Positions 39,462 through 47,848 of a stretch of 64,000 bases of DNA are shown piece by piece. The notes beneath the pieces were generated by a model, which did not search any database, was not told where the DNA came from, and worked only from the letters and a program-made list of their open reading frames with translations. Within the stretch, counting starts at the first letter, position 1, and each line of letters starts with the position of its first letter. Origin of the DNA: CANQBR01 sp964641395 (GTDB taxonomy: Bacteria; Bacillota; Negativicutes; Acidaminococcales; Acidaminococcaceae); NCBI GenBank assembly GCA_964641395.1, contig CAZXKQ010000003.1, positions 16,854-80,853 of the forward strand, in the 5' to 3' direction. The position numbers and the translations under genes are program-made.

Positions 39462-42400
39462 ATGGCTGTGCTCAAGAACAAGCTAGTGCTCATCATAGGC
39501 TGCGTCTTAGTCCTACTAGGGGCAGCCTATGCCTATTTCGTACACAGCGTCGCCCCCGGCCTGCTCCAGGCCGCCCTGCCTCGTATAGAGGGCCAGGCGG
39601 ACAGCTTCATCAACGGCAGCATCCAGATCGGCAGCGCCCGCTGGGGCGGCGGCCTCAGCCTCACGGTGGAGGACGTGGTGCTGAAAGACACCCAGGGCCG
39701 GGTATTGGCCGCCCTGCCGAAGACGGAGCTGGAGGTGAAGCCCTGGCTGGCCTTGGACAGGCTGGAGAAGGCCCTGAGCCGGGTCACCCTGATAGAGCCT
39801 AGGGCCTACCTGGCCCTGGATGAAGAGAACAAGTGGAATTATGCCGACCTTATGAAGCCCTCCGACTCGGAAGAGACCCCCTTCTTCGGCCTCTTAGAGA
39901 TCAAGGGCGGCTATCTGGAAGTGGCCACTCCCTACGGCCGCTGGGGCTACCAGGTAGAGGCAGAGGCCAACGGAGGGGCTAACCCAGACTTCAGCCTGGC
40001 GGCCCGCCTGCAGCCGGAGGGGAGCCAGGAGACCTTGGCCTTCAAGGGCCAGTTGAACATGAAGGGGGAGGGGGGCCTGACCCTGGACAGCGACTGCTTC
40101 ACCCTCACTCCCTACAGCCCCCTGGCCCAGCGCTTCGCCCAGCTGGCGGACTTCCAGGGAGCCCTGCGGAACGTCCACGTCCACTACAGGAATACGGAAG
40201 GCCGGATGCGCTACAGCGGCACCGCCTCCTTAGAGGGCCTCAGCGCCGTCTATAAGCTGGAGGGAGAGGACTATAAGATCGGCCTCCAGGGACTGGTCCA
40301 GGCCCGGGACAGCATCCTGAACTTTGACGGCCTGGCCCTCAGCCTGCTAGGCCAGCCCATCTCCCTGGCAGGGGAGCTGGACCTCCAGGACATGGCCGTC
40401 CCCGGCGGCAGGCTGGCAGTGAAGGCGGAGCGGCTGGCTTACAAGGGCTATACGGCCCAGGATATAGACATACCTATCACCATCAGCAAGGAGCTGATAC
40501 ACGTAGGCGGGGCCCAGGTCCGCACCGGCGGCGGCCTGCTGAGGGCCAGCCTTAGCTATGCGCTGCAGGATAGGGGCCTGGACTGCCAGCTGGACTTCCA
40601 GCAGGTTGTCCTCCCCCTTCCTAACCGGGCCCAGGACAGCCTACGCCTAGACGGGGCCGCCGCCCTGCGGGCAGCCTTCAAGGAGGACGGCAGCGCCCAG
40701 ATCGAAGGGGCGGCCGACACCCTCCATCTAGGCTGGCGCAGCCTGGACCTGACCAACCTCACCCTGGACGGCTACTGGGACGGGCAGAAGCTCACCCTCC
40801 GCCACCTAGGGGTGAGAGGGGGAGAGGGGAGCCTGGCCGCCACCGGCAGCCTCACCACCAAGGGGGAGCTCTCCCTGGTAGGCCGGATGGCCCGCTTCCC
40901 CATCCATCCCCTGCTGGACTTTGCCCAGCAGCAGGGCTCAGGCTATCTCTCCGCCGCCTTTGCCGTGGGGGGCAGCTTGACGGCCCCCTCCTTTAAGGGG
41001 ATGGTGGAGCTGACCAGGGCCCAGGTGGCGGGCCAGAAGATCAAGGAGGCCCACGGCTTCATCGCCCTGCAGGACAACGTGGTCACCGTCAAGAACCTGG
41101 TAGCCTCCATGGAGCAGGGCAGCCACACGGCTGGAGGCAGCGTAGACCTGCGGGGGGCGGAGCCCGTCCTAGACCTGGCTATGGAGACGAAGCGGGTGCG
41201 GATGGAGCCCCTCATCGCCGCCGCCGGCCTGACGGAAAGCACCCACATGACGGGCAACTTTGACAACGTGATGCAGGTGAAGGGCCCCCTGAGCAACCTC
41301 CACGTGGAGGGGGAGGCCCACCTGTACGAGGGCAGCGCCCAGGGCTACCTCATCGACAGCATCCGCACCCGCTACATGCTGGACGAGGGGGCGGTGTACC
41401 TCCGCAGCGCCCTTATCACCACCCTGGGCTCCAGCCTGCGGCTGCGGGGCCACATGACCAAGGAGCGGCAGCTGGACTTTGACCTGCGGGCCAGGGCCAT
41501 CAGCCTGAAGAGGCTGCCCATCATGAGCGATGACTGGCGGCTGGACGGTTTGGTCAGCGCTGAAGGCCACATCGGCGGCAGCATCAGCGCCCCCTTCTTC
41601 CGGGGCCAGGTGACCAGCGACGCAGTAAGCGTGAACGGAGAGACCCTGACGGAGCTGGTAGGCACCCTGGAGAGCAACGGCCGGGACGTGAACCGGCTGG
41701 AGGCGGAATTCAAGCAGCCCCATCCAGACAGCCAGTCGGAGTACGGCATCTACAAGGCCAGCCTGAGTCTGAACATACCTAAGCACGACCTGCGGGGCAA
41801 CATCGGGGTGATGTGGGGCAGGGTAGGCGGCCTGTTGCGGCTCTGTAACTACGGCTACAACATCGACGGCAGCCTCATCGGCGACATCGTGATCAACGAG
41901 AAGGGGGACGGGCGGATCGACATCAACGCCCATGTGGAGGACGTAACCATCCACGACCTTAAGTACTACGGCCTGCGCTTCAAGGGCTACCTGCAAGACA
42001 GGGTGCTGCACCTGGAAAACGTGAAGCTGCAGGAGAAGAAGGAAGAAGAGTTTAGGGGCAGCATCATGGCCGGCGGCTTCGTGGACCTGGGGAAGAAGGC
42101 CATGAACCTGAACCTGCGGGCCGTGGCTGCCAACCCGGCCCTCGCCACTGCCGTGATGGAGGAGCCTGTCGCCATCACCGGCAAGATGAACCTGGCCGCC
42201 CACGTAGCCGGCAGCTTCGTGGATCCAGTGGGCACCGCCTACCTGAACATCCAGTCCGGCAGCGTAGCGGGAGTGGAACTGGACAACATCGACGCGGCCA
42301 TGGACATCGACCAAGGGGCCATCCGCCTGGTGGAGGCAGTGCTGGCCAAGGACATCTACCGGGTGAAGGCCAGGGGCAGGATACCTCTGGACCTCCTCTA

Positions 42401-43772
42401 CGAGCGGGGAGAAAAGAGGCAGCCTGATCCGGAACTGGACATCGATATCGACCTAGACGAGGCCCGGCTAGGACTGCTGCCCGTGTTAACCGACTGGGTA
42501 GAGTGGGCGGTGGGGGATACCAAGGGCCGGCTCCACATCGGCGGCACCCTGGCAGAACCCCTGCTCCAAGGGGGCCTCAGCGTCCAAGGCGGCAGCGTGA
42601 AGGTCAGATACGTGGACAGCATCATAGACAATATTGACGCTGAAATGAACTTCCAAGGGGATAGGGTGGCCATCAAGAACGTGTCTGCCACCCTGGGCCG
42701 GGGCCGGCTGGCAGCGGACGGCAGTTATGCCCTGCGGGCCAGCGCCGCCGAAACCTACCGGCTCCACGTCAGCGCCCAGGACGCCCAGCTAGTCAGCTCC
42801 GTCTTCAGCGGCAGGCTGAACAGCGATTTAGTCATAGAGCCCCAGCGCTACATCCGCAGGGCCAACAAGGAAACAGGGCAGGGGAGGGCAGCGGCCTACC
42901 GGCCCCGCATCCAGGGGAAGGTGCGGCTGGACGACGTGCTGCTGAACATCTCCTCCGTCCCTGAAACTGGAGACGGGGGCGGCAGCCTGGGCCTGGATCT
43001 GGCCCTGGAGCTAGGGCCTAAGATCCACATGCTGAACCCCTACCTGTACGACATTTGGCTGAAGGGCGGCCTGACCATCAAGGGCAGCACCGACTTCCCG
43101 GTTATTGACGGCACCATCAAGGCCGAGAAGGGCAGCATCACCTACCTGCGCACCCCCTTCAAGCTGAACGCCGCCTCCCTGAGCTGGGTGACTCCGGGCA
43201 GCTTCCTGCCCAATGTGAACATCGAGAGCACTGCCCGCTTCAGCCGTTACTTCATCGCCATGAAGATCACCGGTCCGGTGGACACTATGGACCTGGCCAT
43301 GACCAGCAATCCCCCTCTCAGCAAGGACACCATCGTCCGCATGCTCACCCTGCAGCGGGACAGCGCCAGCACTGACGAGGTTACCGGGGAGGACGTGAAC
43401 AATCTGATGACCGCCGGCCTGCAGATGACGGTGCTGGGGGACGTGGAGATGTTCATGAAGCAGACCTTCGGCCTGGACCAGTTCCGGGTCTACACCGGCA
43501 AGGCCCGCAGCGGCGTAGGCTTTGAAAGCTACAAGGATAGGAACCGGGAGCTCACCGAGGAAGAGCGGCAGAATTACAACATCCTGGTCAGCAAGTACCT
43601 GACCCCGGCCCTCCTCTTCGGCTACACCACCAGCTTTGACACCGAACAGAGCGCCGTCTTCGGCCAGGTGGACATCACCCGCCACTTCAACCTGACCTAC
43701 TCCCGCCGGGACGGGCAGGCGGTGCAGGAGCCGGAGGACTGGTATGGTTTGGAATATAAAATATCTTTCTAA
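39462..43772 (+). CDS. tamB: TamB-like translocation and assembly module protein
   Basis: Long AsmA/TamB-family protein, about 1,436 aa, predicted to span the periplasm as a beta-groove and to help move lipids or assemble outer-membrane proteins. One N-terminal membrane segment (residues about 6-26) precedes a long repetitive beta-rich region. The C-terminal about 350 residues form the DUF490/TamB domain ('PVIDGTIKAEKGSITYLRTPF', then 'LSKDTIVRMLTLQRD') and end in 'GLEYKISF'. The ATG at 39462 starts at the membrane segment; upstream in-frame codons back to 39324 have no signal. It heads the outer-membrane cluster. Confidence 0.93.
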   Translation: MAVLKNKLVLIIGCVLVLLGAAYAYFVHSVAPGLLQAALPRIEGQADSFINGSIQIGSARWGGGLSLTVEDVVLKDTQGRVLAALPKTELEVKPWLALDRLEKALSRVTLIEPRAYLALDEENKWNYADLMKPSDSEETPFFGLLEIKGGYLEVATPYGRWGYQVEAEANGGANPDFSLAARLQPEGSQETLAFKGQLNMKGEGGLTLDSDCFTLTPYSPLAQRFAQLADFQGALRNVHVHYRNTEGRMRYSGTASLEGLSAVYKLEGEDYKIGLQGLVQARDSILNFDGLALSLLGQPISLAGELDLQDMAVPGGRLAVKAERLAYKGYTAQDIDIPITISKELIHVGGAQVRTGGGLLRASLSYALQDRGLDCQLDFQQVVLPLPNRAQDSLRLDGAAALRAAFKEDGSAQIEGAADTLHLGWRSLDLTNLTLDGYWDGQKLTLRHLGVRGGEGSLAATGSLTTKGELSLVGRMARFPIHPLLDFAQQQGSGYLSAAFAVGGSLTAPSFKGMVELTRAQVAGQKIKEAHGFIALQDNVVTVKNLVASMEQGSHTAGGSVDLRGAEPVLDLAMETKRVRMEPLIAAAGLTESTHMTGNFDNVMQVKGPLSNLHVEGEAHLYEGSAQGYLIDSIRTRYMLDEGAVYLRSALITTLGSSLRLRGHMTKERQLDFDLRARAISLKRLPIMSDDWRLDGLVSAEGHIGGSISAPFFRGQVTSDAVSVNGETLTELVGTLESNGRDVNRLEAEFKQPHPDSQSEYGIYKASLSLNIPKHDLRGNIGVMWGRVGGLLRLCNYGYNIDGSLIGDIVINEKGDGRIDINAHVEDVTIHDLKYYGLRFKGYLQDRVLHLENVKLQEKKEEEFRGSIMAGGFVDLGKKAMNLNLRAVAANPALATAVMEEPVAITGKMNLAAHVAGSFVDPVGTAYLNIQSGSVAGVELDNIDAAMDIDQGAIRLVEAVLAKDIYRVKARGRIPLDLLYERGEKRQPDPELDIDIDLDEARLGLLPVLTDWVEWAVGDTKGRLHIGGTLAEPLLQGGLSVQGGSVKVRYVDSIIDNIDAEMNFQGDRVAIKNVSATLGRGRLAADGSYALRASAAETYRLHVSAQDAQLVSSVFSGRLNSDLVIEPQRYIRRANKETGQGRAAAYRPRIQGKVRLDDVLLNISSVPETGDGGGSLGLDLALELGPKIHMLNPYLYDIWLKGGLTIKGSTDFPVIDGTIKAEKGSITYLRTPFKLNAASLSWVTPGSFLPNVNIESTARFSRYFIAMKITGPVDTMDLAMTSNPPLSKDTIVRMLTLQRDSASTDEVTGEDVNNLMTAGLQMTVLGDVEMFMKQTFGLDQFRVYTGKARSGVGFESYKDRNRELTEEERQNYNILVSKYLTPALLFGYTTSFDTEQSAVFGQVDITRHFNLTYSRRDGQAVQEPEDWYGLEYKISF

Positions 43773-43788
43773 AGGCCATAAAATAGCC

Positions 43789-43817
43789 GTGTCAAAGAGC
43801 TAGGCTTATGGTATAAT
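43789..43817 (+). promoter_or_regulatory. Extended -10 promoter of the sigma factor gene
   Basis: TATAAT with an upstream TG (TGGTATAAT) and a partial -35 GTGTCA 17 bp away, in the short gap after tamB. It implies the sigma factor and following genes can be transcribed independently of tamB. Confidence 0.65.
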
Positions 43818-43857
43818 GGTGAGGATAGGTTGATTTTTAGGCAAAGGAGGAAGGGCT

Positions 43858-44490
43858 GTGCTGCAAGAGTTTTTAGCAGAGTTGCGCAAGACCAAGCTGC
43901 TGGAGCCGGCAGAGGAGACAGTTCTGTGGCAGGCGGCTGCCGCAGGGGATATGGCGGCCCACCGCCTCCTGATGACCTCTTACCAGCCCCTGGTCTTCAA
44001 GCTGGCCATGGAGTTCCACCTAGGGGAGGCCCAGACCATGGAGCTGATCCAGGAGGGCATGGTAGGCCTGTTGGAGGCTGCTGAAACCTACGACTACCGC
44101 CGGGGGGTGGCCTTCAGCCTCTTTGCCAGCTACCGGATCAAGGGGGCCATGCTGGACTTCCTCAAAGACAGGGGCCAGACCAGCCACCTGTCTTTGGAAG
44201 GGGAGCTGGACAACGGCCTCACCCTAGGCCAGGTTTTGGCCGCCGAAGCAGCCACCCCTGTGGAAGTGGCAGAGCGGCACATGCTCAGCGAAAAGGTGGC
44301 GGCGGCTATGGCCCGGCTGCCTCAGCGGGAGCAGGCGGTGTTGCAGGGCATCTTTGTGGAAGATAAGTCGGCCCAGGCTGTGGCCGAGCTGCTCCACGTC
44401 AGCCTGGGCCACGTCTACAGGCTGCAGAAGCGGGGGGTGCGCCGGGTACGGGGCATGCTGAGCCGCTTCATCCACGAAATAAAGGGCTAG
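43858..44490 (+). CDS. RNA polymerase sigma-70 family sigma factor
   Basis: 210 aa sigma factor. Region 2 runs about residues 35-105 ('LVFKLAMEFHLGEAQTMELIQEGMVGLLEAAETYDYRRG', with the core-binding and -10 recognition helices). Region 4 runs about 140-205 ('LPQREQAVLQGIFVEDKSAQAVAELLHVSLGHVYRLQKRGVRRVR') and is the -35-binding HTH. A short linker replaces a full region 3; it looks like the sporulation/flagellar-type alternative group rather than ECF. GTG start with AAAGGAGG. Sitting between tamB and bamA, it may govern envelope genes; that is inference. No anti-sigma gene is obvious next door. Confidence 0.88.
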   Translation: MLQEFLAELRKTKLLEPAEETVLWQAAAAGDMAAHRLLMTSYQPLVFKLAMEFHLGEAQTMELIQEGMVGLLEAAETYDYRRGVAFSLFASYRIKGAMLDFLKDRGQTSHLSLEGELDNGLTLGQVLAAEAATPVEVAERHMLSEKVAAAMARLPQREQAVLQGIFVEDKSAQAVAELLHVSLGHVYRLQKRGVRRVRGMLSRFIHEIKG

Positions 44491-44691
44491 GAGACTGGCC
44501 CTTTAAATAGTTAAACCAGGGAGTATAAAGAAGGAAGACGAAGCTATTCTGCCGTGGCGGCTGAATATGCCTTGTTTTTGCCTGTTAAAAAAATGCTCTT
44601 AGAGGGACTTTAATAGTGTTACGGCCCTGAGGCTACGGGGCCGTACGGCAAGCCTGAGCCACCCTGGCGGTGGGAAAGAAGGGCCCTTACT
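44491..44691 (+). other. Leader with inverted repeat
   Basis: 200 bp between the sigma factor and the next gene, containing a 7-bp inverted repeat ACGGCCC / GGGCCGT at 44621-44644 not followed by a T-tract. AT-rich patches lie around 44580-44620. A clear promoter was not found. Confidence 0.4.
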
Positions 44692-45168
44692 ATGAAGGCT
44701 AAAGGCTCCCTATCCCTGATGCAGCGCATACGCAGCGCCATCAGCAGTCTGGAAAACGCCGAGCAGAGTTTTAAAGAGAACCAAGCCGTACGGGGAGAAC
44801 TGGACCTGATGCTGGCGGAGGCAGAGTTGAAGACCCTGAGGAAGAAGGGCTCCCTGCCCTGGAACTGGAACCGCCAGCTCCTGGCCCTCAGTGCCGCCTG
44901 CCTCCTGTTTTTGGCCGGCTTCGGAGGCTGGTGCTGGGCCCAGGGAGGTCTGGCGCCGGCTGAGGGGGAGGCTAGCCAGAAGGTGGCTACCCAAGAACTG
45001 GCCCCAGCCCAGACCCAGGAGGGACAGCAGGCAGGGGTCCAGGAGGTGGAGCAGGGCCGGAAGAAGGTTCTGCCCCAGCAGGCCGGCCCTAGCAAGACCC
45101 GGCTGTCGGAGGAGGAGATGCGGGTGCTGGTGCGGAGCGCCAGGACCTGGCTGCACAATAGTAAATAA
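44692..45168 (+). CDS. Hypothetical single-pass membrane protein, 158 aa
   Basis: Not recognised. The N-terminal 60 residues form a charged helix ('AISSLENAEQSFKENQAV', 'LMLAEAELKTLRKK'), followed by one membrane segment (about 65-83, 'LLALSAACLLFLAGFGGW'). A Gln/Glu/Pro-rich low-complexity region then leads to a short basic C-terminal helix. The topology (cytosolic helix, TM, extracytoplasmic tail) is that of some anti-sigma factors, but no anti-sigma domain is recognisable. It lies between the sigma factor and bamA. Confidence 0.72.
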   Translation: MKAKGSLSLMQRIRSAISSLENAEQSFKENQAVRGELDLMLAEAELKTLRKKGSLPWNWNRQLLALSAACLLFLAGFGGWCWAQGGLAPAEGEASQKVATQELAPAQTQEGQQAGVQEVEQGRKKVLPQQAGPSKTRLSEEEMRVLVRSARTWLHNSK

Positions 45169-45213
45169 GGACTGTTCTGTCTAGTATATCAGGTATATTA
45201 GGAGGAAGGTATT

Positions 45214-47820
45214 TTGAAGAAGAGAGCTTTGGCTGGCACCCTCACCCTGGGCCTCACCGCCCTAGTTTTGGCCACCTCGGTCTTTGGCCCTGGCACTCCC
45301 GTCCTGGCGGCGCCCACAGGGGAGAGCAGGACCAGTAATACCTATGTGCGCAACGGGGAGTTCATACCGGTGAAGCTGCGCAAACAGGCGGAGAAGGCCG
45401 ACAGGAAGAGCCGGGGCAAGGGGGGCAAGTACGTCTACGTCATCGGCAAGACCAATGCGGATAAGAAAGAGAATACCGCGGAGGCCAAGGAGCCGGGGGA
45501 CGTGAGCGAAGAGGCCAGGACCCACCAGATCATGACCAAGAAGAAGGGGAAGAAGCAGTACGACCAAGTCTACGTCATCGGCGAGACCAACCGGGAGGAG
45601 GCCGGGGACAGGCATGAGGTGAGGGTTAAGAAGGAAGAGCCGGCTCCGGAGGGGAAGCAGCTGCCTAAGCGGAAGCGGGGGCAGAAGTACGACCAGGTCT
45701 ACGTCATCGGCCAGACCAACCGGGATAAGGAAGAAAACACCGCCACCCCCAGGGGCGGCGACAGCACCCAGATTATGACTAAGAAGGGGGAGGAGGACCA
45801 GAGCCCCCGCCAAGGAGAGGCCAGGCAGCAGGCCGGAGCCTATGAGGCAGGCGGCGAGGAGGGGCAGGAGGCTAACTCCCACCAGATCATGACCAACAAG
45901 GAGGCCCGGGAGAGGGCGGAGGCGGAGCCGGCCCCTCCCCAACAGGGCAATGAAAGCTACAGCCAGGTGTACGTAATCGGCTCCACCGGCAAGAAGGAAA
46001 ACAGCAACCAGCCTGTGGAGGGCCCTAGTCCGGCCCCAGGCAGCGGCCTGGGCCCCGGCCGTCCCAGCAGCGAGCTCCAGTATCAGGCCCCGCCGGCAGA
46101 AATAGGGGCGGAAAACCCTATGGCCCCCTACCTGGGCAAGCTGATCACCAAGCACGTGGTGGAGGGGAACAAGCTGGTGCCCACTGAGGAAGTGCTGGCA
46201 GTGTTGAAGACTAAGGCCGGCACCCCCCTGACGGAGCAGGGGCTGAGCGAGGATCTCAGCGCCATCTACGGCCTGGGCTACTTCTACGATCTGCGGCCGG
46301 AATACGTCCAGGTGCCGGAAGGGGTGCAGCTAGTCTACCATGTGCTGGAAAACCCTCTCTACAAGGGAGTGGCCGTCCAGGGCAGCACGGTTAAGCTGGA
46401 CAAGGCCCCGGAGGCCTACTTCGACCTGGAGGAGGGCCGCATAGCCAACCTGCGGGAGATCAACCAGTGCGTCCAGAACCTGCAGGAGGCCTACCGGGCC
46501 CAGGGCTACATCCTGGCCCGGGTCACCGACGTGCACATGAACCCGGACGGCATCCTGGGGATCACCGTCAACGAGGGCATAGTGGAGGGCTTTAAGACCA
46601 AGGGCAACGTAAAGTGCAAGGACTACGTCATCACCAGGGAGATGCGGTTGAAGGTGGGCAAGCCCTTTAACGCCAAGGACGCCCGCCGCAGCATGCAGCG
46701 GATCTACAACCTGGGCTACTTTGAAGACGTGAACGTGAGGCTGAACCCAGGCCGGGAGCCTAACGCGGTAGAGGTGGAGATCTCCGTAGTGGAGATGAAC
46801 ACCGGCACCTTCGGCATCGGAGCCGGCTACAGCAACGCCGACGGCTTCATCGGCATGATCTCCATCGGCGACAAGAACTTTAGAGGCATAGGGGACAAGG
46901 TGAACATCCGCTGGGAGTTCGGCGGCGAAGACAACAAGAACTACGACTTCACCTATACCAGGCCCTGGTTGGACAACAAGGAGACCACGGGCACCATCAA
47001 CCTCTACGACATCACCAACGAGTACGAGGACTATGACATCGACGACCACCGTATCGCCAGGTACGACAAGAAGCGGCGGGGCCAGGAGCTGACCCTCAGC
47101 CGTAAGACGGACAACGACTTTATCTCCAACTTCATCGTCTTGAAGAACCGGCAGGACATCTACAAGGGCGTGGCTGACGGCTACGAGGGGAGTACCCAGT
47201 ACTACGAGAGCAGCTACGACTCCCACCGCAAGTACTACGAGCCGGCCACAGCGGACGCTCGCCGCAAGGAGAACTTCGGTACCACCCGGTCCATCACCAT
47301 AGGCCGGATCTTCGACTCCCGGGACAACATCTACGATCCCCACGAAGGCAAGCGCACCAGCTACAGCATCGAGCATGCCGGCTTCATGGGCGGCGACTTT
47401 GACTTTACCAAGTTCTCTGCCGACTGGCGCTACTACTACAGGGGCGGCGGCCAGACAGTGTGGGCCCTGAACCTGGCGGCAGGCTATGCGGAAGGGGATA
47501 TGCCCCTCTCCCAGCGCTTCCGGATGGGCGGCAGCGACACCCTGAGGGGTTACGAAGACGATCAATTCCGGGGCAACAGCATGGTGAAGGCTACGTTGGA
47601 GTACCGCTTCCCCATCATCAAGCGGGTGCAGGGGGTACTCTTCAACGACAATGGTTACGCCTGGGATAAGCGCTTCCAGGACGACTTCGACCTAGGCCTG
47701 GTAAAGAGCAGCGTCGGCGTAGGCGTGCGGGTTAACTCCCCCTTGGGGCCCATCAAGGTGGACTACGGCGTAGGCGACGACGGAGGCAAGTTCCACTTCA
47801 GCTTCGGCGGCCAGTTCTGA
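45214..47820 (+). CDS. bamA: BamA/Omp85 outer-membrane assembly protein with repeat-rich N-terminal extension
   Basis: Beta-barrel insertase of the outer membrane, 868 aa. A signal peptide covers residues 1-33 (cleavage near LAAPTG). Residues about 70-260 are a hydrophilic, charged extension with four VYVIG motifs (74, 119, 162, 252) and three QIMT motifs (105, 186, 224). Residues about 305-540 form roughly three POTRA domains, and the rest is the barrel with the RGY-type motif in 'SDTLRGYEDDQF', ending in Phe ('FHFSFGGQF'). Start is TTG with AGGAGG. The extension is unusual for BamA and its role is unknown. Confidence 0.92.
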   Translation: MKKRALAGTLTLGLTALVLATSVFGPGTPVLAAPTGESRTSNTYVRNGEFIPVKLRKQAEKADRKSRGKGGKYVYVIGKTNADKKENTAEAKEPGDVSEEARTHQIMTKKKGKKQYDQVYVIGETNREEAGDRHEVRVKKEEPAPEGKQLPKRKRGQKYDQVYVIGQTNRDKEENTATPRGGDSTQIMTKKGEEDQSPRQGEARQQAGAYEAGGEEGQEANSHQIMTNKEARERAEAEPAPPQQGNESYSQVYVIGSTGKKENSNQPVEGPSPAPGSGLGPGRPSSELQYQAPPAEIGAENPMAPYLGKLITKHVVEGNKLVPTEEVLAVLKTKAGTPLTEQGLSEDLSAIYGLGYFYDLRPEYVQVPEGVQLVYHVLENPLYKGVAVQGSTVKLDKAPEAYFDLEEGRIANLREINQCVQNLQEAYRAQGYILARVTDVHMNPDGILGITVNEGIVEGFKTKGNVKCKDYVITREMRLKVGKPFNAKDARRSMQRIYNLGYFEDVNVRLNPGREPNAVEVEISVVEMNTGTFGIGAGYSNADGFIGMISIGDKNFRGIGDKVNIRWEFGGEDNKNYDFTYTRPWLDNKETTGTINLYDITNEYEDYDIDDHRIARYDKKRRGQELTLSRKTDNDFISNFIVLKNRQDIYKGVADGYEGSTQYYESSYDSHRKYYEPATADARRKENFGTTRSITIGRIFDSRDNIYDPHEGKRTSYSIEHAGFMGGDFDFTKFSADWRYYYRGGGQTVWALNLAAGYAEGDMPLSQRFRMGGSDTLRGYEDDQFRGNSMVKATLEYRFPIIKRVQGVLFNDNGYAWDKRFQDDFDLGLVKSSVGVGVRVNSPLGPIKVDYGVGDDGGKFHFSFGGQF
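45427..45981 (+). repeat. VYVIG / QIMT repeats in the BamA extension
   Basis: Four copies of a motif reading roughly [KQ]VYVIGxTN (one ends STGK) alternate with three copies of [HT]QIMTxK across about 185 codons. The DNA repeats too (for example GTCTACGTCATCGGC in three copies), which points to recent tandem duplication. Confidence 0.85.
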
Positions 47821-47848
47821 GGCCGGCTGGGCAAAGGAGTTTTTGGGA

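Noticed and set aside
41169..42314. 381-aa minus-strand frame opposite tamB
   Set aside because: Composition is His/Val/Gln/Gly-rich shadow sequence; tamB on the other strand has clear family features.
45427..45981. BamA repeats as evidence of a frameshift or mis-assembly
   Set aside because: The frame is open throughout, from signal peptide to POTRA domains, and the motifs recur in the same frame with sensible protein sequence.
46330..47565. 411-aa minus-strand frame opposite bamA
   Set aside because: Shadow of the barrel and POTRA codons; Val/Leu/His-rich with no fold signature.
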